NCBI GenBank assembly: GCA_000158135.1
Contig: DS999531.1
Coordinates: 2,704,247-2,768,246, forward strand
Length of the DNA: 64,000 nt
From: Rhodobacteraceae bacterium KLH11
GTDB taxonomy: Bacteria > Pseudomonadota > Alphaproteobacteria > Rhodobacterales > Rhodobacteraceae
Direction of reading: 5' to 3'
Shown: piece after piece, positions 37,689 through 48,124 of the stretch
How the letters are laid out: each line of letters starts with the position of its first letter
Position numbering within the stretch: the stretch's first letter is position 1
The notes under the pieces: generated by a model
Database searches by the model: none
What the model was told of the DNA's origin: nothing
Seen by the model: the letters and a program-made list of their open reading frames with translations, nothing else
Program-made: the position numbers and the translations under genes

Positions 37689-37712
37689 CCGGGCGAATTG
37701 CCCGGTCTTTTT
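37689..37712 (+). terminator. terminator of the MetF-like/methyltransferase operon
   Basis: CCGGGC-GAATT-GCCCGG is followed by TCTTTTT, 21 bases after the methyltransferase stop. Confidence 0.85.
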
Positions 37713-37801
37713 CGTTGCGGTTCAAGTCATGGCCCACACGCTTTGTTTGTGCCTTATTGAACTTGCATCACGTAGCTCTGGCCGGTATTGAAAACAGCGC
37801 T

Positions 37802-37875
37802 GCGGGTATGGTGAAAAGGTATCACACGAGCTTCCCAAGCTCTTGTTACGGGTTCGATTCCCGTTACCCGCTCCA
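37802..37875 (+). tRNA. tRNA-Gly (anticodon CCC)
   Basis: The 74-base gene has acceptor stem GCGGGTA/TACCCGC, an anticodon arm CGAGC-TTCCCAA-GCTCT (one mismatch pair at the base, anticodon CCC), a T arm GGTTCGATTCC and encoded CCA with discriminator T. Confidence 0.95.
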
Positions 37876-37885
37876 TTTCCTCTGA

Positions 37886-38743
37886 CTATTCCGGACGGCG
37901 GGCCTGAAGCAGGTTAATCATTGCCGGAATTCTTGTGCCCTGAGGGGTCTCGAACGGGGCAAACTCCTGTGCCACCGCGTCGCGAACAGCGATCACATCC
38001 GCTTCGGTTCCGTTGAAATGGGCAATCGTGCGGGGCGAGGGACCGACACGAGCGCTCAGCGCGGCCGCCCCGGCAGCGGTTTTTGGGCCGGTCAGGTTCA
38101 ATGGGATCGCCTCCACCCTGATCTCGGACAAGCCCGCCTGATCCAACAAATCAGCAACGCGCTCGCGATCATGGAAGGCCAGCGGTCCGGGGGCATTTCT
38201 GTCCACTTTGGGCGGCTGGCCCATGCGTTTGACGGCGGCCACATGGGGGATTTTGAACCAGGGATTCTCTGATAACTCGCCCCAGGCGGCAAAGACGAAA
38301 CGGCCACCGGGTTTCAAACCGCGGGCCATATTGGTGAAGGCGGCAACCGGATCATCAAAGAACATCACGCCAAAGCGCGAGATTGCCACATCGCGGTTTC
38401 CCGCGGCCAAATCACCTGTTTGTGCATCAGCATATTGGAACGTCGCATTCGCCAGCCCAAGCTGCGAAGCTCGCGCCTCTGCCCGTGCCAGAAACTGCTT
38501 GGAGATATCGATACCCAGAACATCGCCTTTGGGTCCAACACCCTTGGCTGCAGCCAGCGTGCTGACACCAGTGCCGCACCCGATATCCAGAACCCGCTGA
38601 CCGGGTTTCAGCGCGGCTCGGTCAAGCACAAGATCCAGAACCGGCGCAAAAAGCTGATCCAACTGGTCTTCATAGGTCAACCACATCATGCCCAGATCGG
38701 ATTTGCCCCAGTATTCTTCCTGATCCAGATTCATCGTCAACAT
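37886..38743 (-). CDS. class I SAM-dependent methyltransferase
   Basis: The 285-residue protein has the Rossmann methyltransferase motifs: motif I VLDIGCGTGVSTLAAA, post I acidic residue in VLGIDIS, and VAISRFGVMFFDDPVAAFTNMARGLKPGGRFVFAAWG, a UbiE/small-molecule pattern. The substrate cannot be assigned. ATG 38743 follows GAGGGGCGCGCC. It lies between tRNA-Gly and the ASKHA gene on the same strand as the latter, 25 bases from its stop, and could be cotranscribed with it. Confidence 0.87.
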   Translation of the reverse strand: MLTMNLDQEEYWGKSDLGMMWLTYEDQLDQLFAPVLDLVLDRAALKPGQRVLDIGCGTGVSTLAAAKGVGPKGDVLGIDISKQFLARAEARASQLGLANATFQYADAQTGDLAAGNRDVAISRFGVMFFDDPVAAFTNMARGLKPGGRFVFAAWGELSENPWFKIPHVAAVKRMGQPPKVDRNAPGPLAFHDRERVADLLDQAGLSEIRVEAIPLNLTGPKTAAGAAALSARVGPSPRTIAHFNGTEADVIAVRDAVAQEFAPFETPQGTRIPAMINLLQARRPE

Positions 38744-38768
38744 GGCGCGCCCCTCCTGATTGAGGGGA

Positions 38769-40814
38769 TTATGACCGCCTTCTGCGGCGGCGACCAGATT
38801 TTTCCTGCTCTCCGCCGCCTGTGTTGAACGAGGGCGCGGGCAGGGTGACCACCTGCGCCAGTTCGGGGAACGGGTCAGTTTTATGCGGGATCGCATTGGC
38901 GGCGACGAAATGGTCCTGAAACTTGGGCTCGATGGCAGTTTCGATCTTGGTGATCTCGCGCACGACACGTTCGATCTCGGCCCGCGATCCGATATTGCAA
39001 AGCGCAATCCGCGCGCCTGTTCCGGCGGCGTTGCCCGCGCTGGAGACCTTCTCAAGCGGCGCGTCGGGGATCATGCCCAGAACCATCGCGTGTTTGGTCG
39101 AGATATGGGCGCCGAACGCCCCGGCCAGCACCACGCGATCAACCTTGTTGACCTCCATCTCATCCATCAGCAGGCGTGCGCCTGCATAAAGTGCCGATTT
39201 GGCCAGTTGGATGGCCCGGATGTCGCCTTGGGTTACCGTGATGCGCGGGCCGCCTTCGGCGCTGGCGTCGTGGATCAGATAGGCGTGCGTGCGCCCCTCG
39301 GGCACACAGCGCTCGGTCCCGGTTTGAGCCGCCGATCCGATTAACCCGCTTTCATCCAGCAGCCCGGCGATGCGCATTTCGGCCACGGCCTCGATAATGC
39401 CCGAGCCGCAGATGCCGGTGATGCCGGTCGTGGCGATATCAACGTCGAACCCGTCCTCATCCGACCATTTCTCTGAGCCGATGACGCGGAAGCGGGGCTC
39501 TTTGGTGGCCGGGTCAATCTCGATCCGCTCAATCGCACCGGGCGCTGCGCGCTGGCCCGAGCTGATCTGGGCCCCCTCGAAGGCGGGGCCTGTGGGTGAG
39601 GAACAGGCCAACACCCGCTGGGTGTTGCCCAGCAGGATTTCAGCGTTAGTGCCCACATCCACGATCAGAACGAGGTCGCTGGATTTGCCCGGCTCTTCCG
39701 ACAGCGCCACAGCGGCACAATCCGCGCCCACATGGCCTGCGATACACGGCAGGATGTAAACCTGCGCGCGCGGGTTCATGGTGGACAGGTCCATATCGCG
39801 CGCGGGCAGGGATATCGCCTCAGACGTGGCCAGCGCGAAGGGGGCCTGACCCAGTTCAACCGGGTCGAGGCCCAGCAGCAGGTGGTGCATGACCGGGTTG
39901 CAGACGAACACCGTTTCCACGATCAGCCCGGCATCAATCCCGGCCTCGTCAGCGATCGAGGTGGTCAGGTCGTTGATCGCTTCGCGCACCGCTTTCGTCA
40001 TCTCCCGGTCGCCGCCGGGGTTCATCATGGCGTATGAGACGCGGCTCATCAGGTCTTCGCCAAAGCGGATCTGCGGGTTCATCAGGCCCGAAGACGCCTT
40101 GACCTCACCGGTTTCCAGATCGGTCAGATGTGCGGCGATGGTGGTTGAGCCGAGGTCGATCGCCAGCCCGTACAGGCCGCCTTCATGCAGGCCGGGCCAG
40201 ATTTCCACAACGCGCGCCACCTTGTCCTTATGGCCCTTGTGCAGGGCCACGGTAACCTCCCACTTGCCCTTGCGCAGCACCAGCTGCAGCTTGGACATCA
40301 GCGACAGGTCTGCCGAGATGCTTTCGATCTGCCACTGCTCGCGCAGGGCGCGTTCCAGCCGTTCCAGATCGCCGGTCGGGGAATGCATGTCGGGTTCCTC
40401 GACCACCACGAAATACAGACGCGTGGCCGGGTCCATGGTGATGGCCCGCGCAGTGGCGGCCTTGCGCACGACCTGACGATGGACCTGACTTTCAGGAGGG
40501 ACGTCGATCACCACATCCCCCTGCACCGAGGCCTGACACCCAAGCCGGCGGCCCGGCTTCAGCCCACGCTTGTCGTCATAGCGCTGCTCGACCGCGTTCC
40601 ATTCGCTCAGCGCGCCCTCGCCCACGATGACGCCGTGCTTGGGAAACTCGCCATAGCTGGGGGTGATCTGGCATTTCGAGCAGATACCGCGCCCGCCGCA
40701 GACCGAATCCAGATCAACCCCCAACTGCCGCGCGGCCGTCAGAATCGGAGTGCCCACGGGGAAATGCCCGCGTTTGCCCGATGGGGTAAAGACGACAAGG
40801 GGATCGGTGGTCAT
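38769..40814 (-). CDS. ASKHA-domain corrinoid activation protein with N-terminal [2Fe-2S]
   Basis: The 681-residue protein joins an N-terminal ferredoxin-like domain with cysteines C39, C45, C48 and C93 (the [2Fe-2S] spacing) to an ASKHA ATPase region (LYGLAIDLGSTTIAAHLTDL, LIVDVGTNAEILLG, ITGICGSGIIEAVAEM). This matches the RACo/RamA type of enzyme that reductively reactivates Co(II) corrinoid proteins using ATP. The C-terminus ends GEQEKSGRRRRRRS, an Arg-rich tail like those on the two methyltransferases of the pathway. It is transcribed divergently from guaB and away from the MetF-like operon. Confidence 0.9.
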   Translation of the reverse strand: MTTDPLVVFTPSGKRGHFPVGTPILTAARQLGVDLDSVCGGRGICSKCQITPSYGEFPKHGVIVGEGALSEWNAVEQRYDDKRGLKPGRRLGCQASVQGDVVIDVPPESQVHRQVVRKAATARAITMDPATRLYFVVVEEPDMHSPTGDLERLERALREQWQIESISADLSLMSKLQLVLRKGKWEVTVALHKGHKDKVARVVEIWPGLHEGGLYGLAIDLGSTTIAAHLTDLETGEVKASSGLMNPQIRFGEDLMSRVSYAMMNPGGDREMTKAVREAINDLTTSIADEAGIDAGLIVETVFVCNPVMHHLLLGLDPVELGQAPFALATSEAISLPARDMDLSTMNPRAQVYILPCIAGHVGADCAAVALSEEPGKSSDLVLIVDVGTNAEILLGNTQRVLACSSPTGPAFEGAQISSGQRAAPGAIERIEIDPATKEPRFRVIGSEKWSDEDGFDVDIATTGITGICGSGIIEAVAEMRIAGLLDESGLIGSAAQTGTERCVPEGRTHAYLIHDASAEGGPRITVTQGDIRAIQLAKSALYAGARLLMDEMEVNKVDRVVLAGAFGAHISTKHAMVLGMIPDAPLEKVSSAGNAAGTGARIALCNIGSRAEIERVVREITKIETAIEPKFQDHFVAANAIPHKTDPFPELAQVVTLPAPSFNTGGGEQEKSGRRRRRRS

Positions 40815-40816
40815 GA

Positions 40817-42481
<1,665 letters not shown>

Positions 42482-42541
42482 CGCCCGTCGCGCTCTGATC
42501 AGGGCGCGACAGAGTGCTGGCAGAGAGGGACGGAGCCCAAG

Positions 42542-43705
42542 ATGACACCTGCCGCCCGTGTTCAGGCCGCGATCGGTATCCTTGACGACATTCTTTCTGG
42601 CGCGCCGGTTGAGAAGGCGCTGACTGGCTGGGCCCGGCGCAGCCGGTTTGCAGGGTCGAAAGATCGCGCTGCGATCCGGGATCACGTATTTGACGCCTTG
42701 CGGTGCAAACGGTCTTTTGCGGCGCGCGGCGGGGCGGGCACGGGCCGGGGCCTGATGATTGGCGCGCTCCGGTCTTCGGGGATTGACCCCGCGCTGATCT
42801 TCACAGGAGAGGGGTATGCCCCCACGCAGCTGACCGAGCGCGATCAAGGGCGCGCCTTGCAAACCGACGCCGAGCGTCTTGATATCCCCGAATGGCTCTG
42901 GCCTGCGTTTCAAGCGTCTTTGGCGGAAGCGGCCGAGCCCGCAGCCGTGGCGTCGCAATCCCGCGCCCCGGTGCATCTGCGTGTCAATCTGGCAAAAACC
43001 GATGTGCCCGCAGCGATCAGGGCGCTTGCAGCCGAGGGCATTCAAGCGCAACCTCATCCCGCATGCGACACCGCTCTGGAGGTTGTTGAAGGCGCGCGGA
43101 AACTGTCTCAGGGTGCGGCTTTTGCAGCGGGTCTTGTCGAGCTGCAGGACGCGGCAAGTCAGGCTGTCATCGCGGCGCTTGATCTGCAGCCGGGCATGCG
43201 GGTTCTGGACTATTGCGCAGGTGGCGGCGGCAAGACCCTGGCGCTGGCAGCCCGAGGCAGCGGCGTGCAGGTTTTTGCCCATGATGCCAATCCGGGCCGG
43301 ATGCGTGACCTGCCAGCACGCGCGCAAAGGGCAGGTGCCGATATCGCCATTTTGACGCAGGATCAGGTTGCCGCCCGGGCTCCGTTTGACATTGTGCTCG
43401 TCGATGTTCCCTGTTCCGGTAGCGGATCGTGGCGGCGTGCTCCGGCGGGGAAATGGGCGTTGACGCAGGACCGGTTGCATGAACTGACTGAGATTCAGGC
43501 AAGTATATTAACCAATGTCGCACCACTGGTTGCGGGGGGTGGCACGCTTGCTTACGCGACCTGTTCAATGCTGCGGGTTGAGAATGATGCAGTTGTCGAT
43601 GGCTTTCTGCAGGCCCATCCAGACTGGAAATCCGGGTTCCGCAAAACGTGGCTGGTTTCACACGGAACCGATGGATTTTACACAGCGCACTTGACGCGCA
43701 ACTAA
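42542..43705 (+). CDS. rsmB: 16S rRNA (cytosine-967-C5)-methyltransferase-type protein (RsmB/NOP)
   Basis: The 387-residue enzyme has an N-terminal NusB-like RNA-binding domain (residues 5-80) and a C-terminal methyltransferase with VLDYCAGGGGKTLALA (SAM motif), DVPCSGSGSWRRAPAGKW (motif IV, PC catalytic) and YATCSMLRVEND (motif VI with the second cysteine). These two cysteines mark the m5C class. It lies 102 bases upstream of cckA. Confidence 0.9.
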   Translation: MTPAARVQAAIGILDDILSGAPVEKALTGWARRSRFAGSKDRAAIRDHVFDALRCKRSFAARGGAGTGRGLMIGALRSSGIDPALIFTGEGYAPTQLTERDQGRALQTDAERLDIPEWLWPAFQASLAEAAEPAAVASQSRAPVHLRVNLAKTDVPAAIRALAAEGIQAQPHPACDTALEVVEGARKLSQGAAFAAGLVELQDAASQAVIAALDLQPGMRVLDYCAGGGGKTLALAARGSGVQVFAHDANPGRMRDLPARAQRAGADIAILTQDQVAARAPFDIVLVDVPCSGSGSWRRAPAGKWALTQDRLHELTEIQASILTNVAPLVAGGGTLAYATCSMLRVENDAVVDGFLQAHPDWKSGFRKTWLVSHGTDGFYTAHLTRN

Positions 43706-43745
43706 ACTGGATAAATCAACTTAAAGAAGTTTTGGCGCTGCCTTA

Positions 43746-43761
43746 TTAAGCGCAAGTTAAC
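43746..43761 (+). promoter_or_regulatory. CtrA binding box upstream of cckA
   Basis: TTAA-GCGCAAG-TTAAC matches the full CtrA consensus TTAA-N7-TTAAC with exact spacing; it is 46 bases before the cckA start. Control of cckA by CtrA would be a feedback loop, since CckA drives CtrA phosphorylation. Confidence 0.65.
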
Positions 43762-43807
43762 CATTGCGGGCCGATATTGGTCAAAAATTGTCTAACACGA
43801 GCCTTTT

Positions 43808-46099
43808 ATGTCCAGTGTTTCTGAATCTTTTCCCAATCGTTTGGGGCGATGGCGATCAGACCACGGCCGCTATGTGTCGCTGGGGTTGATTGCTTTTCTG
43901 TTTTGCCTGATGCCCGCGTTTGGGGTTCTGCCCTCTGACTGGAGCTGGGGCGTCGCCACCGCGGGTCTGACATTTCTGGCCGTAGGGGCTGTGGCCGCCG
44001 CCCGATCCTGGATTGCGGCTCGGATCGAGCGGCAGGCTGCCTCCACAATGTCGGCGTTTCTGGAGCAAGAGCCCGACGCCTGCTTTGTCACCGACGCAAC
44101 AGGCCGGATAATCATCGCCAATACCGAAGCAAAGAACCGGTTTACGTCAGGTCCCTGCAGGCAGCTGGACCAATGCCTCAGAACCGTCTTTGCCAATCCG
44201 GCGACCATTTTGTTGCGTTTGCAATCATTGGCAAAAGCCGAGGGCAAGGCGCAGGAAGATGTTGTGACACGCGGGCAGACGATTGCGGTTTCCGCGACAT
44301 CTCTGGATTACGATCGGTTTTGCTGGCGCTTTAGGATGCGGGCGAAACATCCCTGGGACAGCGCGCAAATGCCGGTTATAACCTTTGGGCACCATAATGT
44401 TGTTCTTGATGCCAATAAGGCAGCGACGGACCTGTTCGGCCATTCTCCGGCGGGTTTGAAGGAAGTTTTTCAGGGGCATACGGTTACGCCGGACAATGTT
44501 GCACGGATTGCCACGCCGGAGGGCGAAAAACCCTTTATCCCCTCACTTCTGAGAGAGAGCGGGACCGCGCGCGATATTCTGTTCACCCCGACCAGCGATG
44601 CGCCTGCGCAGCGCCAGACAAGCTCATTCGCGGACCTGCCTGTTCCGATCATGTGTTTGTCACCGCAGGGCGAGATCGAGCAAGCCAACCGGCTTGCAAT
44701 CCAGCTGGTGGGCGAGATCGAGATTGGGGCGTCAAACATTGCGAACATGATGCAAGGGCTTGGTTATCCCATTCGGGAATGGCTGGCCCGCGCTGTCGAA
44801 GACGACTCCGGACCCGTATCGGAATTCCTCCGGCTGACGCGCAAGGACAAAGAGATATTTGTTCAGGTGACGCTGTCGCGCATCCTGAAAGATGGTCAGG
44901 TTTTCCTGATTGCGGTTCTGAATGATGCTACCGAACTGAAAACGCTTGAGGCACAATTTGTGCAGGGCCAGAAGATGCAGGCAGTCGGGCAGTTGGCTGG
45001 CGGGGTTGCGCATGATTTCAACAACTTGCTGACAGCGATTTCAGGGCATTGCGACCTGCTGCTGCTGCGCCACGATCAGAATGATCCGAATTACGGGGAT
45101 CTTGTGCAGATCAATCAGAACGCCAATCGCGCGGCGGCTCTGGTCAGTCAGCTATTGGCGTTCTCGCGCAAACAGACCCTTCGCCCCGAGGTTCTGGATC
45201 TGCGCGATACGATCTCGGATCTCATTCATTTGCTGAACCGGCTGGTGGGTGAGAAAGTACGCCTGACCCTCAGCCATGACCCGGTGCTCAAACCCGTCTG
45301 CGCTGATAAACGGCAGTTGGAGCAGGTGTTGATGAACCTTGTCGTCAATGCCCGCGATGCAATGCCCGAGGGGGGCGAGATCCGGATCGAAACCGAAGTG
45401 CTGACGCTGGACCGCGCGCTCTCACGCGACCGGGCCACGGTACAGCCGGGTGAGTATGTGACGGTCAAGGTCATCGACAGCGGCGTCGGAATACCCGCAG
45501 ACAAACTGCAAAAAGTGTTCGAGCCGTTTTATACAACCAAGCGCACGGGCGAAGGCACAGGTCTGGGTCTGTCCACGGTTTATGGCATCGTCAAGCAGAC
45601 CGGCGGGTTTATCTTTGTCGACAGCATTCGGGGCAAGGGAACCGAATTTACGGTCTTGTTGCCGGTCAGCGCGGCGATGCAGACCGCTGAGCCGGTGACG
45701 CCGGAGGCCCCGGCAGAGCAGGGGCCGCGGCAGGGCGAAGGTGTTGTTCTTCTGGTCGAAGACGAAGCCCCCGTGCGTGCGTTCGCAACGCGGGCGCTCC
45801 GGCTGAAAGGATATACCGTGCTGGAGGCGGAATCAGCTGAGGATGCATTGCGTCTTCTGGATGATCTGAACCTCGTGGTGGATGTGTTCGTGACCGATGT
45901 CGTGATGCCCGGGATGGACGGGCCGACCTGGGTGCGGCAGGCGATGAAGACGCGCCCGGACGTGCGGGTTGTCTTCATGTCTGGCTACACCGAGGGCGCG
46001 TTTGGTGAAACGGGCCCCGAGATTGAAAACTCGGCTTTCCTGCCCAAGCCATTCTCATTGACACAACTGACCGAGGCGGTGTTCCAGCAACTCAACTAG
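43808..46099 (+). CDS. cckA: hybrid sensor histidine kinase CckA
   Basis: The 763-residue protein has two N-terminal membrane helices (about 24-42 and 47-66), PAS-like sensor segments, a HisKA domain with the phospho-acceptor His402 in GGVAHDFNNLL, an ATPase domain (NLVVNARDAMPEGG N box, GVGIPADKLQKVFEPFYTT, GTGLGLSTVYGIV G boxes) and a C-terminal receiver with Asp697 in DVFVTDVVMPGMDG. This matches CckA, which sends phosphate through ChpT to CtrA to control the cell cycle, motility and, in Rhodobacterales, gene transfer agents. A CtrA box lies upstream. The stop overlaps the sulfotransferase-like gene by eight bases. Confidence 0.93.
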   Translation: MSSVSESFPNRLGRWRSDHGRYVSLGLIAFLFCLMPAFGVLPSDWSWGVATAGLTFLAVGAVAAARSWIAARIERQAASTMSAFLEQEPDACFVTDATGRIIIANTEAKNRFTSGPCRQLDQCLRTVFANPATILLRLQSLAKAEGKAQEDVVTRGQTIAVSATSLDYDRFCWRFRMRAKHPWDSAQMPVITFGHHNVVLDANKAATDLFGHSPAGLKEVFQGHTVTPDNVARIATPEGEKPFIPSLLRESGTARDILFTPTSDAPAQRQTSSFADLPVPIMCLSPQGEIEQANRLAIQLVGEIEIGASNIANMMQGLGYPIREWLARAVEDDSGPVSEFLRLTRKDKEIFVQVTLSRILKDGQVFLIAVLNDATELKTLEAQFVQGQKMQAVGQLAGGVAHDFNNLLTAISGHCDLLLLRHDQNDPNYGDLVQINQNANRAAALVSQLLAFSRKQTLRPEVLDLRDTISDLIHLLNRLVGEKVRLTLSHDPVLKPVCADKRQLEQVLMNLVVNARDAMPEGGEIRIETEVLTLDRALSRDRATVQPGEYVTVKVIDSGVGIPADKLQKVFEPFYTTKRTGEGTGLGLSTVYGIVKQTGGFIFVDSIRGKGTEFTVLLPVSAAMQTAEPVTPEAPAEQGPRQGEGVVLLVEDEAPVRAFATRALRLKGYTVLEAESAEDALRLLDDLNLVVDVFVTDVVMPGMDGPTWVRQAMKTRPDVRVVFMSGYTEGAFGETGPEIENSAFLPKPFSLTQLTEAVFQQLN

Positions 46100-46745
46100 C
46101 GGCATGATGCAGCGCGAATTCAGCACCGTGCAGGGACCGGAAACGCTGTTCGATCTGGTCCGAAAGCTCAAGCGCGCATCTGGGCGAGACATTCTCGCGC
46201 TGAAGCTGAATGTCACACTGCAGGCGATTTTGCAGGAAATGCAGGATTTTATCCTGATTTTCATACCTGAACACATGGGTGACACCGGCACCGTTGCTGC
46301 GGGGTTGCAGGAACTCAGTCTGACAGCCGACATCGGCGCATGCAGGGCGCGGGGTTTGCATGTAGGCGTTCAGATAGTCATCGAACGTCAGGGACTGCGT
46401 GGAATGGGCGTCGCCCGCCAACTCTGCGCGCCTGCGATATCGATACCAGCTTCCAAGCCAGTCGATGGGTTCGCGCACGACAGCCATCACCTCCATTTCG
46501 GTATCGAACATCTTGCGGAACATCGTCTGAAAGAAACGGTCATACCGGCGCATATTGGCGTGTTTCAGGTCAGTCGGCCCTGAAACAACAAGATCGGCCC
46601 GGTCACGCAGGGCCGTTTGATAGGCGGTGCTGCCAGTTTTGGGAACAGACAGAAGCGCCAGACGCTCTTTATAGAATACAAGCACTTTATTGTTTACCTT
46701 CAATGCCTTTGCTGTTTCAGATTGTCGTAAACGACTCTTTAACAC
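46092..46745 (-). CDS. sulfotransferase-like protein
   Basis: The 217-residue protein resembles sulfotransferases: the 5'-phosphosulfate loop is LLSVPKTGSTAYQTAL and the 3'-phosphate region is VMAVVREPIDWLGSWYRYRRR. Proteins like this are often labelled 'gamma-glutamyl kinase' in Roseobacter annotations, but no kinase motif is seen. A PAPS-dependent transfer to a carbohydrate or small molecule is possible. It is convergent with cckA and divergent from recA across the LexA box region. Confidence 0.7.
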   Translation of the reverse strand: MLKSRLRQSETAKALKVNNKVLVFYKERLALLSVPKTGSTAYQTALRDRADLVVSGPTDLKHANMRRYDRFFQTMFRKMFDTEMEVMAVVREPIDWLGSWYRYRRRAELAGDAHSTQSLTFDDYLNAYMQTPRPACADVGCQTEFLQPRSNGAGVTHVFRYENQDKILHFLQNRLQCDIQLQRENVSPRCALELSDQIEQRFRSLHGAEFALHHAAS

Positions 46746-46806
46746 AATTGCTCAAAAGTAGTTTGCATAAGTTTTAGTTGAAATGTTCTCTTTTTGGTCT
46801 CATAAG

Positions 46807-46821
46807 GAACAAGAGGCGAAC
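46807..46821 (-). promoter_or_regulatory. alphaproteobacterial LexA (SOS) box upstream of recA
   Basis: GAAC-AAGAGGC-GAAC is a perfect match (read on the minus strand as GTTC-N7-GTTC) to the LexA box of alphaproteobacteria. It lies 55 bases before the recA start. A second, one-mismatch box GTTC-TCTTTTT-GGTC is at 46785-46799. Confidence 0.75.
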
Positions 46822-46876
46822 AAAGCAGCGATTGCCGCCCGATCAAGGGTGTGACAAAAGAGAAGGCGACAGGACA

Positions 46877-47941
46877 ATGGCGGATCTTCTGACGATGAGC
46901 GACAAGAAAAACGCAGACAAGCAAAAGGCGCTCGACAGCGCGCTGGCACAAATCGAACGGCAGTTCGGCAAGGGCTCGATCATGAAGCTGGGCGAGGATG
47001 CCAAGCAGGACATCGAGGCCAGCTCGACCGGCTCGCTGGGGCTGGATATCGCGCTGGGAATCGGCGGTTTGCCGATGGGGCGGATTGTCGAGATTTATGG
47101 GCCGGAAAGTTCGGGCAAAACCACGCTGACACTGCATTGTATTGCCGAACAGCAGAAACGCGGCGGTGTTTGTGCGTTTGTAGATGCCGAACATGCGCTT
47201 GATCCGCAATATGCGCGCAAACTGGGTGTCGATCTGGACGAGCTTTTGATCTCGCAGCCCGATACCGGCGAGCAGGCGCTTGAGATTACCGATACGCTGG
47301 TGCGCTCGGGGGCGGTGAATATGGTCGTGGTCGACTCGGTTGCGGCACTGACGCCGAAGTCCGAGCTGGAAGGCGACATGGGCGACAGCAATGTGGGCGT
47401 ACAGGCCCGTCTGATGAGCCAGGCCATGCGCAAGCTGACAGGATCAATCAGCCGCTCGAACTGCATGGTGATCTTCATCAACCAGATTCGGATGAAGATC
47501 GGCGTCATGTTCGGCAGCCCCGAAACCACCACCGGTGGTAATGCACTTAAATTCTACAGCTCGGTCCGTCTGGACATCCGCCGCATCGGTGCGATCAAGG
47601 ACCGGGACGAGGTTGTTGGCAACCAGACCCGCGTGAAGGTGGTCAAGAACAAGGTGGCGCCACCGTTCAAGCAGGTGGAGTTTGACATCATGTATGGCGA
47701 AGGCATTTCCAAGATGGGCGAACTGCTGGATCTGGGCGTCAAGGCCGGAGTGGTCGAGAAATCGGGCTCGTGGTTCAGCTATGGCGACGAGCGGATCGGA
47801 CAGGGGCGTGAGAATGCCAAGCAATACCTGCGCGACAATGCCCGCATTGCTTTGGATATCGAAGATAAGATCCGTGCAGCACATGGTTTGGATTTTGAGA
47901 TGCCGCCTGATGCGGAAGAGGATGACATCCTCGAAGCCTGA
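46877..47941 (+). CDS. recA: recombinase A
   Basis: The 354-residue RecA drives strand exchange and SOS co-protease activity. Walker A is [10 protein letters not shown], the glutamate switch lies in [10 protein letters not shown], Walker B in VVVDSVAAL, and the L2/filament region in [17 protein letters not shown] 46877 has AGAAGG..ACAGGACA upstream; Met7 (MSDKK) is a possible later start. A LexA box lies upstream, consistent with SOS control. Confidence 0.98.
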   Translation: MADLLTMSDKKNADKQKALDSALAQIERQFGKGSIMKLGEDAKQDIEASSTGSLGLDIALGIGGLPMGRIVEIYGPESSGKTTLTLHCIAEQQKRGGVCAFVDAEHALDPQYARKLGVDLDELLISQPDTGEQALEITDTLVRSGAVNMVVVDSVAALTPKSELEGDMGDSNVGVQARLMSQAMRKLTGSISRSNCMVIFINQIRMKIGVMFGSPETTTGGNALKFYSSVRLDIRRIGAIKDRDEVVGNQTRVKVVKNKVAPPFKQVEFDIMYGEGISKMGELLDLGVKAGVVEKSGSWFSYGDERIGQGRENAKQYLRDNARIALDIEDKIRAAHGLDFEMPPDAEEDDILEA

Positions 47942-48124
47942 ATGATTGCGGAGGGGGAGAGTGGCATTCCCCGCACATTACATAAAGAATGACTGAGAAT
48001 GCTCAGTACAAGGCGGTCCGTCAGGTCCGCCTTGTCGCGTTCTGGCGCGCCTCGCCTGTGGACACTCCCGGGGCGGAGGGCTAAACCTTCGCATACCCTA
48101 ACGAATGCGCGCCGAGAGAGCCCT

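Noticed and set aside
42487-42510. Terminator after guaB
   Set aside because: GTCGCGC/GCGCGAC forms a stem but no T-run follows, so it was not listed as a terminator.
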